From Castor canadensis (Eukaryota > Chordata > Mammalia > Rodentia > Castoridae), in assembly GCF_047511655.1 (NCBI RefSeq), contig NC_133397.1:41616001-41680000 (forward strand): a stretch of DNA of 64,000 bases. Direction: 5' to 3'. This document shows, piece after piece, positions 45,801 through 57,800 of this stretch. Below the pieces are notes generated by a model. It did no database searches and was not told the DNA's origin. It saw only the letters and a program-made list of their open reading frames with translations. The position numbers and the translations under genes are program-made. How positions within the stretch are numbered: position 1 is the stretch's first letter; each line of letters opens with the position of its first letter.

Positions 45801-48800
45801 TGGCAAAAAAGACGACAGATACCCAAACTTTACCTGGTCAGGAGTTTTGCCAGTGGGCAAAGGCCATGTTGGTCTTGTGTCCCCAGGTAGAGTGCCTGTG
45901 ATAAGGTAGCCTAGTAGACACTAAATATGAAACTTTAGAAAATATTAACTTGTAGAAACAGAAAAAAATTGAGACATGTAGGTAAGTTTTTATAAATATA
46001 GTAAGAATTTGTGGCCATTGGAAAAAGAAAAGTCAGAAGGTGTAGACCTTAAGAAGAAAAGTATAATCACCCCAAGTCCCACCACCCAAATGTAGCAACT
46101 CTGAATCTTGTTAGAATATGAGTATATGTAAAAACACGTTAACGTGTGTAAGCATACACACAGGCTATAAAAAGAAAAATGTATCTAGCTAAACACCCTG
46201 TTTTAGAATCTTTTCCTCCTAATGCATTATGGATATGTTTATCTATCAATATAAATTACTGTCATGGCTGTTTTTTTTTTTTTTGAGATGGGGTCTTGCT
46301 ATGCTACCCAGGCCGGTCTTAACTTACACTCATGCCTAGCTGACTCATCATTTTAATGCCTCTGTAGTAGTTCCTGCTGTGAATGTGTAATAATTTAACC
46401 ATTCCATTGCTGGGGACCTATAGGTTGTTGTCTGCTTTTCTCTGTTATATGCAGTGCTGCTGTGGCTGTTCTTAAACATGCAACTTTACATTTCCTTTTT
46501 TTCTATTCATTTCTTTTAAGTGCACATAAACACTTTAATTAAATTAGAACGTAACAGGTAAATTATCCCTAATTTCAGTTTCTATCCAGAGGTGACCATG
46601 GTTATCAGTTTGATGTGTATGCCCTGGCTCTTTGAGCATTTATTAGTAAGCATTTATAAACCTATACACAATATAAAGAATTCTTCCTTTCTTTTTTAAA
46701 ACCTAATCTAAACTTCATTGTACAGTTTGCTTTTTCATGTAAAATGACTTAGCAATGTATGTCTTTATATATGTGGTGTCCACTGTATTCCTTTTGAAAA
46801 CAGCATAGAATTTTATAATGTGGGTGTTCCGTGGTTCATTTAGGTTTCCCCTAATTGATGGGCATTGAGGTTGATTTTGACTTTTTTCTTGTTAGAATAA
46901 ATTGCAATGGGTAGCCTTGTAAATGTCTCCTTAGACATATATGGAATACTGAGAAGGAGAATGTTTTGAGCCATGTGATTTGTACATTTTAAGTTTTAGT
47001 TTTTATTTATTTTTATTTACCTATTTTTGCTGTGCTATAGGTTGAACAAAGAGACTTGAGCATGATAGACAAGGACTCTATCACTGGGCTACGTTCCTAG
47101 CCCTGGACATTTCAAGTTTCAGTAGTGTTTTGAAGGGTACACCTAGCCAATATATGAGACTACCTATCTCCCTATACTTACCTGTTTTTGTTATTGTTGT
47201 TTTTGTGGTACCAGGGTTTGAACTCAGGGCCTACACTTTGAGCCTTTCAACCAGCCCTCCTGATCTCTACTTCCTGAGTAGCTAGGATTACAGGCATGAG
47301 GCACTGGCTCTCGACTATTTTAATTATATTTTTATGATTAATTTCCCCAGATGGAATTGCTGGTTGACAGTCTACGAATGCTTCAAATTTTGGCATATTT
47401 TTTCGAGACTGTACTTCAGTAAGGTTTACCTATTCATAATTTATACAAATACCAGTTTAGTCTATAAACTTGAGGCTTATCATTAGCTTGAATGTCTTTG
47501 TTTACTAATAAAGCAGAATATTCTTTCATAGTTATTGTTTGTATTTATTCTGTCAATTTAACTATTTTAAAATAAATATTCCCAGTTAGGATAGAAAAAG
47601 CGCCCTCTGTTTTAAGAATTTTTAATCAAGTGTTTATATCAAGTATTTCCCCCCTAAGTTTGGTGTGGTATTTTTTCAAAATATGTGGTTTTGATTTTTA
47701 TATCATCAAGCAGTTCTTTTTCTTTTATGGTGGATATCACAGCCAGGGCACTTTCCAAGGTTACAGAAGTACTCACCTGATTTTCTTCTGGTATTTTTGC
47801 CATCTAAATTTTTAGATTTAATTCTTTCACCTAGAATTTATTCTGATATATGTGAACGATGTATCTAGTTCTTTTTCTAAATGATTAGAAAAATCATTTA
47901 GGAAGTGATTTTTCTAATCCTTGTCACCATTTACCCAGTTTTCTCCATTGAATTTAAAAATGCAATGTTTGTCACACGATAGATCTTTTTTTCTTTCTTT
48001 TCTTTTTTCTTTTTTTGTTTTTGAGGGTGCTGGGGTTTGAATCCAGGGACTCATCCTTGCTAGGCAAAAGCTCAATCATTTGAACCACGCACCCCACACA
48101 CACTAGATTTTTATGTATGCTTTTGTCTGCTTCTGGATTTTCTGTTCATCTGTTTTTCTATTCTTCATCTGTGTTTTGGTGCAAGTTCATACAATTCTAG
48201 TTAGTGTAGCTTATACTTGATATGACACATTCTCTATCATTATTTTCCTTTTTCAAAAAAATAAATTTTTCTTTTCAAATGTATTAAAGGAAATAGTCTG
48301 TTGGTGTACATCTGAATTTATTACCACTCCCAACTCAGCATTCTTATTTGTATATGTTGGGTAGGGGGAGGGATGATACAATATTTTTTCTTGAATTCTT
48401 ATGATGCTTTCTCTGCAGCCCCTTGTGGAGTCTGTGCCTTATGAAGAAGCACTAGCCAACCGCCGGGTCCTTCTCAGCTCTACTGAAAGTCGAGAAGGCC
48501 TTGCACAGCAGGTATGACGCTTGGAGACTGATGGAAGTTGTAAAAAGCAGACATGTTAAAGCGCCTGGGGAAGGTTTTTAGGGTATAGAGTGAGAAGTAT
48601 ATAGGTAAATGAGTAATTCAAAAGACTACATAAACATGTAACTTGTAAAAATAATTGTTTTGTACATTCTAAAAAGAAGCGTAAGTATAATTCATTGAAA
48701 ATGAATGTTGAAATTTGTCTTGATATTCTAAATAAGTCATCTTGATTCAGTTGGTATTATAGTTGGTGGTAGAGCAATAACACATTTTGATCATGATGAA

Positions 48801-51800
48801 TTCTATGGGCACTAGATTTAAATGTCAGAAATGCTAAAACAATAAAGGGAGAAGGGGTTGGAGAGTCATCAAGTTATTTCATTTCTTAAATGAGCAGAAA
48901 TGGAAAATTTCCAGTACTTAGTTTGTCAGTTGAACTGGAGAGGGGCAGGTAGGGGTGGGAAGTTGTTTTTTTCAGAAATTGTTACCAACTAACACCAATT
49001 TAGTTTTTGTCAGATACTTACTCACTTCAACATCTGGCTTTTTAGTTTTGGAAATACTCCCTTAGGAAAGAACTTCGAGCTGGGTGCCGGTGGCTCACAC
49101 CTGTGATCCTAGCTACTCAGGAAGCAGAGATCAGGAGGATCGCCCAGGCAAATTGTTTGTGAGACCCTATCTTGAAAAAAAAACTATCACAAAGTAGGGC
49201 TGGTGCAGTGGCTCAAGGTGTAGGCCCTGAGTTTAAACCGCAGCACCGCCCCCCAAAAAAAGAAAACAGATAGGACTCAGTGACAGAACCCTTGTCTAGC
49301 ATACATGAAATCCTGGGTTCGATTCCCACCACTGAAAAGAGAAAGCGACATCAAGAGAGCACAGAAAAATTTATCAGAGGCAATCTTTTGTTAAAGCTGA
49401 CTTTATTTTCCTTGCAACCTATCACTTGTCCTTTCAACATTAATGCACTAGGATGTTGGGACTAAAAATTTAATTCCAGCCTGGCACTGGAGGCTCACAC
49501 CTGTAATCCTAGCTACTCAGGAAGCAGAGATCAAGTGGTTCAAAGCCATACCTGGATAAATAGTTTGCAAGACTCTCTCGAAAATACCCAACATAAAAAA
49601 TAGGTCTGATGGAGTGGCTCAAGTGGTAGAGCACCTGCCTACCAAGTGTGAAGTCCTAAGTTCAAACCCCATTACCACCAAAAAACCCCGTTAATTCACA
49701 AAGTAATTCCCGAAAAAAAAATTTCTCAAACACAGTAAAATGTAGAATACCTTAAAAATTAATTTTGAACCTCAGTCCCACCAAAAAAAGAAAAAAATTA
49801 ATTTTGGATTTTCTTTGTTTCAATGTGAGGAAAATAAGACTCGAATTAAGTAAATTTTACCCAAAGTAGCTATAAATGGCAGAGCTGCTAAGCTCAGAGC
49901 TGGTGCTTTTCTGACTGTGCCACTGACCAGCTGCCAGATAGTCTGCTCAGTGCCTCCTTCCTGCCTCTAAAACGAGTGGATTATCTTCCTTTCAGGATCT
50001 TGTAAAGATGCAGTGAGCCAGTGAGAGGCAGTGTGACACCACAGAAAGAAGCCAACTTGTGAGCTAAGAAGACAGGGTCCCAAATCCTGGCTTTGAGTTT
50101 TCTAGCTTAGCAGATGGTCTAGCTGCTGGTAACCTTTGTTCTACTGTTTGAGAAATAGGAATTATAGGATTGTTAGGAGTCTTCACTGGGATAATAGGAA
50201 GAGAGTACCACAAACCTTGCCTGGTACATAGTAATTGCCCAATCAGGATTGTTGGTAACACGTTTGAATTGACTACAGGAGTGCTATTCTTTTTATGTAA
50301 TTCTCAAGCTCTTATTTGCTCAGAAAATTAGTTTTTAAAAACTTTGTATTAAGCCAGGCGCTGGTGGATCATGCCTATAATTCTAACTACTTGGGTCGCT
50401 GAGATCTGGAGGACAGTGGTTCAAGACTAGCCTAGGCAAATAGTTTGTAGGATTCCATCTTCACAATGACTGGAACAAAAAAAATGGCTGGAGGTGTGGC
50501 TCAGGTGATAGAGTGACTGCTTTGCAAGCAGGAAGCCCTGAGTTGAAAACCCAGTCACACCAAAAACAAAAACCTTTTCATTAAAATATAACCTACTTCA
50601 GATAAATATTGTAAGTCACTAATGCACATCGCAATGCATTTTTACAAGGAAACACACTGATATGACTAGGAGCTAGGATTAAAAAGGGTGGTGTGTGTTC
50701 TCTATGTGAGGTATGCCTAAGAAAAAAATTACCAGGACCCCACACACCTTCCTCATGTCCCTTTCCAGTTACTATTCACCTTTCTCCCAAAGCTAATCTT
50801 ATTCTGTATTCTAGCACCATAGATTGGTTTGGTTATCTGACACTGAACTTTTTATTAAGTGAAATTATGCTGTATATACTATTTCAGGTTTAACTTCTTT
50901 CATTTAGCACTATATGAATGAAAATTCATATTATTCTACAGACAGGCCCACTTTTATATTTTCTGTCTTATGAATTTTAGTCAAATGGGTAATAATAATT
51001 GCTTTTTCTTAATAATTAGTGATAGAGAATACCTCCTTTTTATGTTTATAGTCCTAGGGCCTGTTCAAGTCTTTTTTGGTTGTTGTTACTATTTTTACCT
51101 GTTTCTCTATTTGGGTATCTATCTTCATCTTACTGCTTTGTAAGAATTCTGTGAAGAATTCTGGGCATTATATAGAAAAGCATCTCCGTTGGATAAAGAA
51201 TCTTTTTTTTTTTTTTTTTTTTAGTTTAGCAAAGATTTATTTTAGTAAAACAGGATAAAGGGAGTAAAACAGGATAATAGGAAAGGGAAGGAGAAAGGGA
51301 GTGAAAAAGACTCAATGGTTGTTCTTGTCTGGGATATTTATCTGGGAGATTTTGTGTTGAATTCCTATCTAGCTATCTGGTCACGTGAATAAAGAATTCT
51401 TTATATGTTCTAAGTATTGTATTTCTGTTGAATGTTTTGTAGATTCTTTTTCCATTCTTTGCTTTTCCTTTTCACTCTCTTGATGAAGTCTTTTGATGAG
51501 ATTTTTTTCACTCTGGTCCTATTTCTCCATTTATGGTTGTGCCTTATGTATCCTGTTTAATCTCTGTTCTAGGGTCAGGCTTTACTCTTTTTACCTCTGT
51601 GAGGTAGCTTAAATTCTGTAAGGTATTTTTTTGGCCACTAAGTTTTGTCTGCACAGATGCAAAACTCTATGTTACTTTTCAAGGTTCAGCAGAGTTTGGA
51701 AAAGATTTCTAAATTGGAGCAAGAAAAAGAACATTGGATGTTGGAAGCACAGTTAGCCAAAATCAAGCTAGAGAAGGAAAACCAACGAATTGCAGATAAA

Positions 51801-54800
51801 CTGAAGAGTGCAAGTAGTGGGCAGCTGGTTGGGCCAGCCCAGGAAAATGCTGTTGTGTCACACGCTACTGGCCAGGAGGAAGCTGCAGCTAAGGCTGTAT
51901 CAGAGCCCATTCAGAGCACAAGTCTGGTAAGTGTCTTCATGATATCCTTGCCCCCAGTTTTCTTATTTTATTGCTATCTTATAAGGACCTAATCTGGTGT
52001 TCAGTGTTAACCATTGTCCCTTTTGGCTCCTGTAACAAAATACCACAAACTGGGTGACTTACTAACAACAGAATTTTATTTCACACAGTTCTGTCCAAAA
52101 TCAGGTGCTGGCACATTTTGGTGTCTGAGGGTATGTTTCCTGGTTCATGAATGGCCATCTTTTCACTATGCTCTCACATGCAGAAGGGGAGAATGAGTTC
52201 TCTGGATCTCTTTTGTAAGAGTCCATTAGGTCATCACACAAGAGATGTACCTCCTCATACTGTCACCTTAGGGCTTAGGATTTTGACATGAATTTTGGGA
52301 GACACAACATTTATACCATAACAGCCATCTAAATTACACGTCATTTTATAACAGGAATGATCCATGTACTCTAAAAAACAGCAAGATGTCTTCTTCAAAA
52401 AGTGACCCCTTTAAGTTCCCTGGGATTTTATGAGACATCACATGGGATGATTCTGCTTTTCCATAATAACCCCTATAATATGGGGTTATGTTTCTAACAA
52501 GGACCAAATACCTGACTTTTTAGGAAGTGACCACTGAGCCATTTTTAACCAATTGTGTAATATGTCCTAGAAAGTACAGAGCCCTATAATATAATACAAT
52601 ATAAAAACCCATCATCTAATTCTTTTTCAAGGAATTACATTGGCAAATTATCTTATAACTTTATTTTTCCTGCCTGACTTTTAACTGCAGTGATTTTTAA
52701 AAAAGGTAAAGCAACATCTCTATTGGCATTATAGAATTCAACATTACTTTTTATAAAGTTTTCTAATTATAATATTCTGCCTGTAGTTAAAAAAAAAAAA
52801 GGATAAATCAGAAGGGGAAAAATATACCATCAAAGTCAAAAGAGTCCCTTCAGGTATACTTTTCCAATCATTATTTCTAACTCTATAGCATTTCAAAGGT
52901 TAAATGTTTATTCATTAAAACACCTAGTATTGTGATTTGAACTGTAACTTGTTATAAAAAAAAAAGATAGCAATAATCTCAAGAAAGAGAAAAGCACATA
53001 GCAATACAAATATCCATATTTTACTGGAATTAAAAAGCATTACCTAAATTAATAGAATTTTAATATACCTATGTATATAAAATATGTATATTGTTGATAA
53101 ATAAAAAGTACAGATGAGTAAAAGAAGAAAAAAATGACATCCTGAATAACTGATCCACCACTGTTAACATTTTTTTCTACAGAATTTCATATATCGTTGA
53201 TACTGTACTATACAAAATTTCAAATCTTTTAGCATAATGTTAATACAAGTACTGTGTTGTTAAAAATGCTGTATAAACATAGTCACTCCATATCTAATAT
53301 GTCTTATTTTTATGTGTGCCTGGACATTGGTTGTAATTTTTATTATCTTAAGTAACATCTCATTTTGATGCATAAGGCTTTTGTGTTTTAATGATTTTGA
53401 TTTCCTTGGGATGTATTTTTAGGGTTAGAATTAATGGATCCAAAAGCATGAATGTTTTCTAGTTCCTTTATCTTTATTGCCAAATTATGTTTTACAAGGA
53501 CTGCATCACTTTATGCTATTGTCAGAAATGTATGAGGAAATGTTGAAAACACATATGGTAAAAAGTGTCCTTCCAGTTATATAATGCCATTCATTTGAGT
53601 GACTTTGTCCCATACCATATTTTAAAACAGTAACAGAGGAGTAGGAGGGTGAGGGCGGGGAAGTGGAATAGATTTTTATGTCTGCAGTTTATTTCATCAA
53701 ATGCACTCACACTTGAATACTGTAAAATTAAATTATTAGTGTGGTATTATAAACAATTTTTAACTCAGAGAGAGTAATTGCTATTCCTGCTTCATTGAGT
53801 AGAAAATTATGGCTCTTCTATTAAAAAAAAAAAGCCTAATGAAAGACTCCTTAATAGATAGGAAGGCATAACATTCATTACTGCAGCTCAGTCTTCAGAA
53901 TGAGTCTTTTCAGGTATCTTAATTCACAAGAGCAAGAATTTTTTAACTAGCTGCATTATAATATGCTTAAAATTATGTATTTTCTCATTAATTTAAATCT
54001 TAAAATGTAAGAATATCACATTAAAAGCATTTCTTTTGAGCTTTCAATTAGTATTTATTATCTGTGTTTTCTGTTCAGAACATTTAATTATTTGGTCACC
54101 ATATAATCTACCTTTCCTTGGCTACTGCTTTAGAATTAGGAATGAAAGTGATAAGAGGGGTTTGAAAGCCAACTGTCCTCTTGCTCTTCCTAGATCATTT
54201 GTTGGGTTTCAGTGAAAATGGCTAATCAGCATTTTGACAGAGGTTTGGTAATGATCTGATCAGAAATAGTGAGTGCAGTTACTTATTTCCAGGTGCGGCA
54301 TCTTGTAGAGCAGTCCCAGTGTGCTGTGAACTATGTGAACTGAGAGGAGAAAACAGTACAAGAGTTTAACCTCTTGTGTTGGAAATGTAAACATTCTGCT
54401 AAAATTTATTTCTCCTTCTGTTCTAGATTGGGATTTTAACCAGGACATCTGACAGCAAGGTAATGTGCCCTTGGCATCATGAAGTTGTTTAGTAAATATC
54501 TGGTACATGTTTATTGGCAAAGTCCTGTGGAAGCCATCTTTGTCCAGTTCTTTTTTTTTCTGACAATCTTAGCAATTGGGGAGCAAGTGTTCTACGCCCC
54601 CATCAATGGATTCATGTTGCTTTTCTCTTTTGTTCTATTTTAACTGTCACCAACAAATTATAGCCTGCTTTTGTAATTGCTTTGTCGAGTGGCTTGCTTT
54701 GCCAGTTAATGAGATGTGTCCCCTGCTCGGCCATTCACACACTGGCATGTTTGAGGTGAAGGGCCTCATTTTGTCCTCCCAGTGAGCAGCGGGGAAGGCA

Positions 54801-57800
54801 GGGCTTCTCAGGGACTCTATGAGCAGTGTACTTGCAGCGAGTTAACCCAGGTCAGATTTGGCTTTTCAGCTTGGTTTACATATTTGAGCTTTGAAATATT
54901 CTAAATATTTATAAATAATCATTAAATGAAAACTGAAGTCATTCACCTTACCACTCAGTGTGGCAAACTGATACAAATAGTTCAAATAGATTGGTAAATT
55001 CTTTGATTTCCTTATTTATCTTATAGTTAATCTTGAACTTCAAAGTACACTCAATAGTGTGTCATTGCTAGAGTAACTAGGACAAATATCAGTCTGGAAC
55101 AAAGGCCAAAAATACAGAAATAGTTTATTGGTATGATTAAGAACATTAGAGTTGCCAGGTACGGTGGCTTACACTTATAATTCTAGCTATTTGGGAGGCT
55201 GAGATCAGGAGGATTGTGGTTCGAGGCCAGCCCACAAATAGCTCATGAGATCCCATCTCCAAAATAACCAGAGCAAAACAGACTGGAGATGTGGCTCAAG
55301 TGAGAGAACCCCTGCTTTGCAATGCAAGCATGAAGCCTTGAGTTAAAACCTCATTCTGCCAAAAAAAATAAGATAAAATAAAAACATGAGTTGTCTTAAG
55401 ATAATTTAGGGGGAAAAATAACGTTCAAAATGTAGGAAAGTTGGGGGCATGGCCCAAGTGGTAGACAGCCTGCTGAGCAAACCCTTGAGTTCAAACCCAG
55501 TATAGCCAAAACAAAAAACAAGAAAAAAGTATCTGACCCATTGGTCTGGCAGCATGGCTCAAGTGATAAAGTACCTGCCTAGCATGTGTAAGGTCCTGAG
55601 TTCAACTGCCCAATACCACCAGGGGAAAAAAAAACTGTGAAAATGTGTAAAGTGTTGTCTTTTTTTCTAGAATTGCTTCATCTCACTGGCATTTGTTTAT
55701 TTATATGTGCTCTATGTAGGTTCCAGATGTGGAATCTCGTGAAGACTTAATTAAAAATCACTACATGGCAAGGGTAGTGGAGCTTACATCTCAGCTGCAG
55801 CTGGCTGACAGTAAGTCAGTGCATTTTTATTCTGAGGTGAGTGGAGAGTGGTTTTTCTGACCCCTTCAGGAATCAGATTGCTGTCCTGCTGTTTGCTAGA
55901 AGAGAAAGGTCTGTGTCTGTGCATTTTATGTCTACTCACGTCTGTGAATTGGTTGTGGTTTATAGTGATTAGTGTGTATACCACCCCAAAATCTCCATTT
56001 CAGTAAACACAGGACTGGTTTTTCATTTCCAAGTTGCTGCAAGATGGCTTGGGAGGTTTAGACGTAGCCTTTCCTGTGGTCAAAAAGTACACATCTTGGA
56101 GCATTATTATTAGAGATTACTTGTTTTAGTTAGAATTAGAGGCAAGTAAACTTTCACAGATGAAGGAATTTTCATACAAACAAGGTGGATGATCTTTTTA
56201 AATACGCTCCAATTTCTAAATGACAGGTTTATAGAAATGAATTCCTGTAGATGAGAAAAATGGAAAGAGTAACTAACCTTTTCCAACTTTTAAAAGAAAT
56301 AAAATCTTACTTTTTGTTTTCTTCTCTTACCAAATAATTTATATTCTTCAGAGGATTAGAAAACATTATGTAATATAATCAATGAAATTATATACCATTT
56401 ACAGAATAGAAGGAGTAAATGAAGGATGAGAATTTTGATGCTTAAAATTGTTGAAGAAATTGAAAAAGAAAAGATAACATCCTTTATTGGGCCCTGACTT
56501 TATCTGTGATTTTCTCCTGCGCTGCACAGATGGAGCAGGAAGGCAGTCGCTAGATGTGGAGAGGGACTTTCTGTCTTTTTCCGCTTAAATGATGTGCTTA
56601 GCTCAGTGTGGTTTGCAAGCATCCACTGCATACATGTTTAACAGGTTGGTCAGTAGTGATAACCTGTTGCCATGCAAAAGGTGGGGAGGACAGCGCCTAG
56701 GCTGACTTGGCAGTAGAATGGCTGTAATGCTTACCTGAGCCATGCAGTTGTAGCACATGAGCGCATCTCCATTGTTTGGTTCCCTAATTGCTTTCTGGGT
56801 TGGGGTTGCAGACTTGAAAGTCATCTTCATGAGGCCCCATGCCTTGCATACCTCTCTCCCTCTTGGTCAGATCCAGTGATGAACACAGAATAGATGCTTA
56901 GTTCATAAGAGGTGGTTGATTTGCTTGGCTTAAGTGTCCTAAAATTTTGTTGAGAAATGGAATGAATAATGGGAATTTTATTATTTATTTTATTATTTAT
57001 TTTTTTATTCTCAAGAGATTGGGCTATTTTAGTAAATGTCTTCAGTACAGCTGTGATATACAGCCGTGTTACAGCAGTGGCCACTGTTGTCGTTTTTTTA
57101 GACTGTCCTAGTTTTTCTTCATCTATAAACAGGAAATGGTGGCCCCTTGTATGATTTTACTGGAATGGGTAGTCTAAGTGCCTGATGTCTACACAGCATT
57201 CAAGTGTGTCTCATCAGATCCACCTCGTCAGTCAGAAAGTTTAGTGGTTTGTTTAATTACACACCCTTTTTGCACAAGAGTGTGACATAGAATTTTTCCT
57301 TAGCCGGGGGCCGGTGCCTCATGCCTGTAATTCTAGCTACTCAGGAGGCAGAGATCAGGAGGATCGTGGTTCAAAGCCAGCCTGGGAAAATAGTTTGTGA
57401 GACCCTATCTCAAAAAAAAAAAAAAAACCTTCACAAAAAAGGGTTGATGGAGTGGCTGGTGTTCAAACCCCAGTACCTTAAAAAAAAAAAAAAAGAATTT
57501 TTCCTTTTTCTTTTTCATCTACTCTGTCTTTGGATGGTCTAGGTTTGGTAGAACTTCCAGAGAAAACCTCAGTGCTCTTATAGTCTTGCATTCATGTTTT
57601 CTCCATGTAGATGGAGCATAATCTATTGGGTGGGATTCTAAAGCTATTATTTCTCCTGTAATTGTGGTCTCTCCTGAAGGACTTAAAACACAAGAAAAGT
57701 ATCTTAGAATCCATGGTCAGAAAGCATTGATCACTTTTGAAATAACCATTTTCCTTTCATTTATTGTAAGTATAAATGAATCCTGGGTAAAAGTTCTTAT

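Larger units (their letters stand above)
45671..48418 (+). other. PPP1R21 intron 15
   Basis: GT-AG, phase 0, 2748 bp, starting with the tandem donor gttggtaagc. It holds an antisense B1, old LINE text, three antisense tRNA-type SINEs and a 14-bp perfect hairpin. The stretch 45680-46260 is unassigned. Confidence 0.88.
48512..51683 (+). other. PPP1R21 intron 16
   Basis: GT-AG, phase 0, 3172 bp. Four sense-orientation SINEs, a MIR region and a broken antisense LINE-1 fill most of it after 49078. The first 560 bp are unassigned. Confidence 0.88.
51927..54426 (+). other. PPP1R21 intron 17
   Basis: GT-AG, phase 0, 2500 bp. A MaLR LTR lies at the start and a diverged LINE at 53100-53540. The stretches 52330-53090 and 53550-54420 are AT-rich and unassigned. 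Confidence 0.88.
54460..55719 (+). other. PPP1R21 intron 18
   Basis: GT-AG, phase 0, 1260 bp. The first 690 bp are unassigned. Three sense SINEs fill the rest up to 85 bp before exon 19. Confidence 0.9.

Noticed and set aside
49600-49680. tRNA gene suggested by A-box and B-box sequences
   Set aside because: The match is the tRNA-like half of a SINE dimer with an A-tail. It lacks a proper cloverleaf and recurs many times in the window.
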